This document shows positions 55,333 to 64,000 of a stretch of 64,000 bases of DNA, piece after piece. Source of the DNA: Trichosporon coremiiforme (taxonomy: Eukaryota; Basidiomycota; Tremellomycetes; Trichosporonales; Trichosporonaceae); assembly GCA_039545355.1 (NCBI GenBank), contig BCJJ01000017.1, forward strand, positions 372,001-436,000, given 5' to 3'. The first letter of the stretch is position 1, and each line of letters opens with the position of its first letter. The notes beneath the pieces were generated by a model, which saw only the letters and a program-made list of their open reading frames with translations, searched no databases and was not told the DNA's origin. The position numbers and the translations under genes are program-made.

Positions 55333-55440
55333 TTACATGACGACGCAGGCTCCAGTGTGCTCCCCCAGGATCTTGAAGGTGCGGGCACGATACTCCTCAA
55401 AACTCTCCTGGTTGACAGGGGCGCAGTCGTTGGCGATCAT
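55333..55440 (-). CDS. Lipopeptide mating-pheromone precursor candidate (CaaX CVVM)
   Basis: An intronless frame of 35 residues on the minus strand, starting MIANDCAPVNQESF and ending GACVVM. The terminal CVVM is a good farnesylation-type CaaX box. After an EEYR charged motif the remaining ARTFKILGEHTGAC is 14 residues, the same length as the predicted peptide of the convergent partner. The leader just before the ATG (CCCCAACAAGCCACA) is nearly identical to that of the partner, and TATATAA lies about 100 bp upstream in both. The N-terminus is recognisably related (MIA-ND-AP-N) but the presumed mature peptides differ completely, as expected for paralogous pheromones. The main alternative is a chance short frame, which the shared architecture argues against. 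Confidence 0.75.
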   Translation of the reverse strand: MIANDCAPVNQESFEEYRARTFKILGEHTGACVVM

Positions 55441-56908
55441 TGTGGCTTGTTGGGGAGTTGGTAAGTTGGAGGTGGTGTGGATGAGTTCTGAGTTGGGGAG
55501 GTTGGGTTGCTGAAAGCAGAAGAAGTCGGCGCGCGGAGCGCTTTATATACCTGTTCAGACACCTGTTCTTTAGCTCGTCTCTAGCCTGATGGTGCCCTTC
55601 CGACGAGGAGAAGGTCCCAAGTCGCCGAGTTACGAAGTTGAATAGCCCTTGTTGTGAAGCGATAACGAGGTAGTGGACATCGAGTCGTTTCAGTTTCCAA
55701 TCAAGCTGGCTTCTTCAAAATCCAATCAAACCTGACGTTTGTTACCAGCAAGACATTCCAATCATCTACGGCCCAAAATAGATGATGTCAGGCGTATATC
55801 CAGGATACACTGGAGGTGATATGTGTACTGGACGACGAGCAGAGCACAGTCTTGTGGCGGTGGACGTCGGAGTGGCTCGTATCCGTGGGAGGAAGCCTCA
55901 TTCCGATCAAATGTGACCCCGGCCCCCCATGCTTTTTGAGTGTAGACATCCGGTCTCTGACGAGGAATGCCGCAGCTTAATGCATGGGTAAGGGCTCTAC
56001 TGTGTCAACTGCGCAATTGGACCCTCTCACTTGCCCGTAAAAGCAATTGTCACAGGGTGTCTGCTGCCAGCGAGAGGCCGGCTGTGTAAACCCACTGCTC
56101 CGCCGTGTTCGTGCCACCCTTGCACTCGGACGGGAGAACAGACGAATCGCGGTGACAGCGTGTGCAGCGAAGGAGATCTCTGGCGACCGGAGCGTTAAGA
56201 AGGTGGCCGCGATGACATTGCGCTTGAGGAGAAGGAGTGAAATTATCTGAGCAGAGCCATGTTGTGAGGCGGCGATGAGGGTTCCTCTTGCGAAGCAGCC
56301 AGACGTTGGGGACTATGAGCGTCGTGTGTTGAGAAGCTGTGCAAAGGCGGGGGAGGGTCGATGCGCGGCGGTCATCGCGGGGGAAGGCGATGTCCAGGCA
56401 AGCCATAGCTGCTTGCAGTTGCCAGAGCTGTCCACGCCAATTGCCAAGGGAGTCTTTCAGGCGCCCCTACTGACCCACCCCGGAGCACATGTGATTCTCG
56501 GCAGACCCATGACTCGAAGGAGGAAGCACTGTGGTGAGTATGATGCAAAGGAGGCAAGCGGATCGAGTCAGAGTTGTGTTAGTCGGGTGATTAGAGATTA
56601 GTCGGCAGTGATTAGCGCGCTGATTAGCGCCGGAACCAAATATTTGGAGTTTCACTATGAGCAGTGCATCACTGATACAAGACAATCACTACACGAGGCA
56701 GTGAGCCGTCGGGGTAAAGAGGTTTGGCTCCTGGTCGCTGTTGCGACCACGATGCCAAGTTTTTATGCCTATGAGAGAGAGAAGAGAGTGGTGGAAATGC
56801 GAGGGAAGAAAGCGTAAATGGTTGTGGAGTGGGTTGGTGTGTGAAATAAAATGCTCTTTTAATGGTGGTAAAAAATTATCACTTCGGATCAACAACAACG
56901 TTGCCACT
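55441..56908. other. Promoter of pheromone candidate 2 and SSC1 3' flank
   Basis: About 1.5 kb. The first ~330 bp carry the TATA box and three TCCAATCA copies. The remainder has no supported gene. Confidence 0.45.
55541..55550 (-). promoter_or_regulatory. TATA box of pheromone candidate 2
   Basis: GTATATAAAG on the minus strand, about 100 bp before the ATG. Further upstream, TCCAATCA occurs three times: at 55695-55703, 55720-55728 and 55756-55764. Confidence 0.65.
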
Positions 56909-59300
<2,392 letters not shown>

Positions 59301-60130
59301 GGTGAGTACCGGCGTGATTTTGGAGAGAGTTGAGGGAGTCGAAAGAGAAAAGTCGGGCAGCACTTAAGGGGGGTGGATTGGGTGGCCCTGCAGTGCGGCG
59401 GGTGAGGTGCTCCGGCCGATTTTTTGGTCCCGTCGCCCCCCCGTCGGCAGTGACATGTGTTTCTATGGGTCGTAGTGACGCCAGCGCTTGACATCAGAGG
59501 GTTGTAGAGCATGCCAGAAGATTACCCTGTCCTATAGGCTGCGTTAATCCGAAATACCTCCGCTAATCAGACATCTGGGTGGTCGGGAAAAGCGCCCGCT
59601 AAAAGCCGACAGGTAATAGTCCGCATTAGACACTGAGGGCGTTAACCGGTCGCGGCTCGGTTAAATGAGGGGTTTTCATGACGCGGCAACTTGGGCTGGT
59701 GGCTGGATGGAGTCGGAATGAGGCCTGGCTGGGCGGACGAGTTTTTGCGGAGAGTCTCGTGATACGTAAGCATGTCCTTGGGGGATCACGAGGGCGGAAG
59801 TATACCCACGCGGCCGCCGACTGTCAGGACGCTCTACCAACTTTCAGCGTCCAATCCGGAATGACAGGTTTGGTCGCTGTGCTGGGCGCTGGGCGTGCCG
59901 TAGACAGGCTTCACTCGTTGCTGATCGATGTCAACCTCACCACCACTCATCAAAAGGTCCACACGTCGATCAGTGTGTGGGCTCAACAGTTTGCCCCAAC
60001 TCTCATTCTAGTCGTCAGCGCCTGCAGCGTCACGACCCGATTCCGACGACTTGCATCGCTTGTGCTGTCTCGGAACGACATTCTCGCCAAAACTTCCATC
60101 TTCCCCGACCACTCCGAATCGCGGTAGGCG
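59301..60130. other. Divergent promoter region of SSC1 and the small membrane protein
   Basis: 830 bp between divergent genes. No extra gene is supported and no perfect heat-shock element array was spotted by eye. Confidence 0.4.
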
Positions 60131-60352
60131 ATGGCCCCCCTCCTCTTCTCGCACTTCCGCGCGCGCCACCGTTCCGTCCTGACGGGTCTGTTCGGGGCGA
60201 CCTTCCTCGCCGCCGTCGCTGTTGTCGCCATGCCGTGTCCTGCGCGCGAGAAGCGCACCCTCCTCGACGAGCCGACGCCCGTCCCCGCCGGCAACAAGGA
60301 GGTCATCGTCATGATGAACCAGAGGGGACGGAGGCGGTTCATGGAGGAGTAG
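60131..60352 (+). CDS. Small single-span membrane protein, possibly mitochondrial
   Basis: A single-exon frame of 73 residues. A basic N-terminus (FRARHR) precedes one hydrophobic span (SVLTGLFGATFLAAVAVVAM), then a CPAR motif, an acidic/Pro stretch and a basic-acidic end (NQRGRRRFMEE). The arrangement resembles the small inner-membrane assembly factors of respiratory complexes, but I do not recognise the family. No signal of splicing was needed. It is divergent from SSC1, which also acts in mitochondria; that link is only suggestive. Confidence 0.6.
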   Translation: MAPLLFSHFRARHRSVLTGLFGATFLAAVAVVAMPCPAREKRTLLDEPTPVPAGNKEVIVMMNQRGRRRFMEE

Positions 60353-61074
60353 GCTGGCCACCGACAGGTGGCCGACGCCCCCTTGCCCTTACTCACCGAA
60401 CCCGTCGCCTACACTACCTCCAATGGCCAACAATGTCCTGAAGGACGAACACGCCAAGACTAAGAAATAGCGCATGCCGCGCGCCAACGAGCCAATCACT
60501 GGACCTACGAACCGACGCGATATCAAGACTCACATCAAGTTGTATAACAAAGTGAGTGTCCCCCAATCAGTTGCGCGCAGCCTATCTGACTTCCAGGCCA
60601 CATCATAGCATTAGATTTCCGGTTCGATGCATTATTCATTTTGCATCACGATCTCTGGTTGCCCTGGGCAGGAGAAGGAAGGATGGCGATGAGCGGGGCA
60701 GGGGCCGGAGAGGGTGAGGCGGACGTACACGTACGCACTGGATTAGACTGACAGATCACATTGACGCGCTGACGTGAAGAAAGGAGGACAGGGACATGAC
60801 CGCCGACTCGAAAGGTACTTCTGCGATGTGCCAGACAGCCTATACGCCTACATGATACAGTTTCTTGCATGCAAATATCCGTCTAGCTCACTCTAGCCCA
60901 ATTTTACACGCACAACAGAGTTATCTATGTCACTTAATACTTAGCATGGCCATTACCCTTCTCCCTTCTTTGACCGCGCATCTCCATCATGTCCAGTCTG
61001 TTGACGAACAAACCATGCAAGCGACGGATGGCTGGGGGAGGGAGGGCAGCGTCGCGACCTATCGGTCACCCCAG
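60353..61074. other. Interval between small membrane protein gene and zinc-finger gene
   Basis: 722 bp with only very short frames. One two-exon possibility of 29 codons near 60474-60609 is discussed among the rejected items. Confidence 0.35.
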
Positions 61075-63684
61075 TTAGAAGCCCCTAACCTCCAACTGCT
61101 GCACGAACTGCGCGACCTCCATCATGCTCGAAGCCAGCGCGAACCGCTCAGCCATCTTGTCGTAGCTGGGCGTGTACTCGAGGAGAGCGAGGAGATCCTC
61201 CACCTGGCTCGGGGCTGAGGAGAGGGCTGAGGCGTCGGAGCCAGCCTCGGAGGCACCGGACGGAGCAGAGGGGGAGGAGGCGGGGGAGAGCTCGTCGAAT
61301 TCGGCCTTGCTGAGGCCGTCTACGCCGTTTTGCTTGGGCGAGGACTCGCCGTTGGCTTGGGCTGCGGCTTGGGCTTCGGCTTGCGCCTTTGCTTTGGCTT
61401 CACGCGCGCGCTCCCGCTCAGCACGCTCCGCCGCGACTGCAGCCTCACGCTCGGCCTCGGCTTCCCGCTCTATGCGCTCGCGCTCTGCCTCGCGCTCAGC
61501 TTCGGCCTGTGCGCGCTCCTCCCGCAGCGCGAGGCCCCTCTTCTCCTCCTCCGCTGTGAGGCTAAGTTTCTCCACCCCCTCAGAGGGCCAGTACCCCTCC
61601 TTCGCCATAGCCTCGAGCTTGTTGAAGAGCTCCCACCCCGTCCAGGTCGCGAGCTTGCGCAGGTCCTCGCTGCTCTCGACGCGCATCCAGCGCTCCACGG
61701 CCTGCGGCAGCGTGTCATCCCAGGGATACCCTTCGCCAAAGATGTACGCTGTCCGCGCCCAGCTAGCGGGGCTGGGGCGGTAGCGTTCTTCGTCGATCAG
61801 ACGCGGCGTCAGGAAGTAGTACCGACGACCGGCCGCGTCGAGACCAATCGGCGCGAAGCGGGTGGATTTGCGCTGCGCCACTGTCCGCGGGACGAGCTCG
61901 ATGCCCGCCAGCGCGGCGCGGTGCTCGCCCTCCTTCTCGTCGTAGAGCGCCTTGTTGGCGCGCGTGGATGCGGCAGAAGTACAGCGCACGCGGGCGGCGA
62001 GAATCTTCTTCTTCTCCGCCTCCCAGCGCTGGTTCTCGGCCTTGGCGAGGCGCGTCGCCTCGCGGCGATATTCGCTCTCGCGGCTGTTCCAAGCCGGATC
62101 CATCTCGGTGCGCACCGCGTCCATGGGGATGATGTACTCGCACAATCCCAGAAGCATGCGCACAACCTCGACCGCACTCGGGATACGGGACGCGGCGGCC
62201 CGGCCCCTCCTAGGAGCCTCTGTGGCCCAGGTCGGCGTCTCGTCCCCCTCGCCGAGGTCCAGGATGGACCGGAGCGCAGCCTCGTTCCGCTCCCTGCTTG
62301 CGTTGCTCGGTTCCTCCGCCATGGTGATGCCGAGCAGATCCTCGAGATCGTTGAAGATGCGCGCAAAGCGAGCGAGGTCCGCGTAATGCTTCAGTTCCGT
62401 GTGGTACTGGTTCAGCGCGTCGAAGGCGTCCTCGGTCGTGCCATAGTGCGCGCCCTGGTCTGTGATGATGACGTCGAGCAGTCCCGCAGCGACGGAACGC
62501 ACAGTCGCTTCGGGAAGGGGGTGGTCAAAGTCGTCCAGCGGCGCGAGCGAGCGGTCGGCCAGGCCGAGGAGAGAGCGGAAACGCACGACAAACTCGCGCA
62601 GGTACATGCGCTGCTCGGCCTCTTCGAACGAGAGCCGCGTGTCGACATTCTTAACGACGGGACGCGGGGGTTCGGGGTGCTCCTTCTTCTTCACGGGGGC
62701 TTTCTTCGGCTCAGCCTTCTTCGCCGTCTTCTTCTTCGCATCCTTGGCAGCGGCGGCCTTGCCCTTCACGTCCTTCCCCTTCGCCTTGGACTTGGGGTCC
62801 GCCTTGGCCTTGCTCTTCGCCGTTGTTGTCTTCGCCTTGGACTTTGCCGCGGGCTTCTTCGCCTCCGCCTTCTTCTTCGCGGGCTTCTTCGGCGCGTCGG
62901 GATCGCTGAGCTCCGAGTCCGACCCCTCGCCCGCCTGCTCCTTGACGGCCTTCTTCTTGCTCTTCTTCTTCGGCGGCGTGTCGGTGATCTCGCCCGCGTC
63001 GCTCTTGCGCAGGAACTCTGCAATCGGCATCCCAATGTCCTCCGCCTTCTTCACCACGTTACTGCGCATCAGCTCAGTCGAGGGGATTGTAGCCTACCCG
63101 AGCGGCTCCAGGCCCTTCTTCTTACGACACGTCGCATTCTGGCATTCCTCGAGACAACACGGGCACTCGAACGTGTACGGCAGTCCGTCGTCGTGTCCCT
63201 CTGCTGCTCGCGGCGCCGAACGCACAGCAGCCACATCAATGCCGTACCGCTTCACCAGATCGCGCTCGCACCACACGTAGTTGCAAGCACGGGGTGGTTG
63301 GAGCTTGGAGTGTTTGCGCAGTTTGGTGCACCGCAGCAGGTCTGGTTGAGTCAGCTCGTGGTCGCCGATCTGCCGTAAGCTGGGTTACTGACTCTCCGGC
63401 TCAACCGCCAACCGGCACTGGTGGCAGTACGGCTTCTTCTCCTTGTCGCTGCTGTCCTGCTCCGGTTTAGGTGCGGGCTTGCTCTTCTTCGCGCTGGTCT
63501 CCTTGCCAGAACTAGAGGGCGCCTTCCGCTTGGACGCGAGTTGCGGGGGATCCTCCGGCGGCGGGGTGAGGACGTCGCTCTCGACGGACGCGGCGCGTCG
63601 TGAATTCGGGCTGCTCGTCGTCTTCGTCAGCGTCGGGACCGTGGAGTCTGCCATGGGGGAGGACGCGGTGGACGCGGCAGACAT
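61075..63684 (-). CDS. zf-4CXXC_R1-type zinc-finger protein, probable chromatin/nuclear regulator
   Basis: The model is complement(61075..63061,63098..63341,63393..63684), 840 residues, with introns of 36 and 51 nt. The N-terminus is Ser/Thr/Lys-rich. A Cys-rich domain at ~90-178 appears only after joining the exons: YCHQCRL, LLRCTK, RACNYVWCERDLVKRYG, FECPCCLEECQNATCRKKKG, the layout of the zf-4CXXC_R1 family (CDCA7 and R1 repressor type). A Lys/Ala/Pro-rich basic stretch of ~130 residues follows, then a helical region resembling DDT/WHIM-type modules (EEAEQRMYLREFVVRFRSLL, then DGVGRRYYFL-like GLDAAGRRYYFLTPRLID). A long charged coiled coil (REERAQAEAEREAERERIE) precedes the end. Related proteins act in chromatin and DNA-methylation pathways; the specific role here is unknown. 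Confidence 0.8.
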
Positions 63685-63950
63685 GGGGTGCGAGATAGGA
63701 TAGGATGGGGTGAGAGATGGGACAGAGTGGAGTTTACGCGATTGACCCCATCTGACCCAGGGAGGGAGAAGGTGAAGGACTGCACCCGCTACCTTGTGGT
63801 ACCGCTCGAACTGAAAAGCCACGCGACTTTGTTTTCATTTTCATTTTGGTGGCGCGTCACATGTCATCTCCACCCTCGCGTCTGGGTGTTTGTCCGATCA
63901 AATCTATCCTTTTTCGTCGGACGTCAGAGTGAGCCTCGGCGCGCTCGGAG
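63685..63950. other. Divergent promoter at the right edge
   Basis: 266 bp upstream of the zinc-finger gene, with an A/T-rich patch (TTTTCATTTTCATTTT near 63832) and no gene. Confidence 0.35.
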
Positions 63951-64000
63951 ATGTCCTTCCTGCATACGCTTGTATCGCTGGGTGTGCAAGGCAGCTGGCA
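63951..64000 (+). CDS. Possible 5' end of a gene running off the window
   Basis: An ATG at 63951 opens a frame to the last base (MSFLHTLVSLGVQGSW). Position and orientation fit a gene divergent from the zinc-finger gene, but 16 codons cannot establish it. Confidence 0.25.
   Translation, partial: MSFLHTLVSLGVQGSW

Noticed and set aside
60423..60609. Possible tiny two-exon gene (PRANEPITGPTNRRDI, then LYNK-ATS) downstream of the small membrane protein
   Set aside because: The 29-codon model has a good GTGAGT...CCAG intron of about 45 nt, but the frame upstream is closed by a TAG and nothing supports it beyond splice signals. It could be a 3' exon of an unresolved gene.

Overview
The window looks like nuclear DNA of a basidiomycete yeast, most likely a tremellomycete of the Trichosporonales type. 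It is GC-rich. Its protein genes are interrupted by very small GT-AG introns, many of only 35-41 nt. Its tRNA genes carry introns one base 3' of the anticodon. It contains fungal families (Zn2Cys6 regulators, DUF1996, SNG1-type membrane protein, the non-phosphorylated L-rhamnose pathway) and two short CaaX-ending peptides of the kind that encode basidiomycete mating pheromones. The taxonomic call is inference; no rRNA is present to settle it.

Layout. 1-627: 3' end of a gene whose visible start resembles a Set2 SRI domain. 0.8-3.6 kb (-): PWP2, a ribosome-biogenesis WD40 protein. 4.2-6.5 kb (+): two tandem paralogues of an unrecognised family with matching exon structure. 6.5-9.8 kb: divergent LRA3 (L-rhamnonate dehydratase) and LRA1 (L-rhamnose 1-dehydrogenase) around a shared 0.84-kb promoter with a perfect inverted repeat. 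9.8-15.7 kb: gene-poor, with one small spliced coiled-coil gene and an intron-containing tRNA-Arg. 15.7-20.8 kb (-): SNG1-like membrane protein and glycogen synthase. 22.6-25.5 kb: an F-box-like protein and an MFS transporter. 25.5-31.5 kb: almost 6 kb with no supportable gene. 31.5-40.8 kb: an ERT1/AcuK-family Zn2Cys6-PAS regulator, a second Zn2Cys6 regulator with an 8-nt exon, and a large protein of unknown function. 42.2-43.5 kb: ATG5. 46.2-48.1 kb: a secreted DUF1996 protein.

48.7-53.9 kb is an array of nine tRNA-Ser genes (four CGA, five AGA; eight with introns), with four short 3'-end tRNA-Ser relics in between. 54.7-55.5 kb holds two convergent pheromone-precursor candidates that share a leader, a start context and a promoter layout. 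This stretch is gene-poor and is the most interesting part of the window: it may be part of, or next to, a pheromone/receptor mating-type region, although no STE3 receptor gene is visible here.

56.9-64 kb: mitochondrial Hsp70 (SSC1), a 73-residue single-span membrane protein, a zf-4CXXC_R1-type chromatin-like protein, and possibly the first codons of a further gene at the right edge.

The joined exons were derived by eye from splice signals, reading-frame closure and remembered family similarity. In every complete multi-exon model given with joined coordinates the exon lengths sum to a multiple of three.
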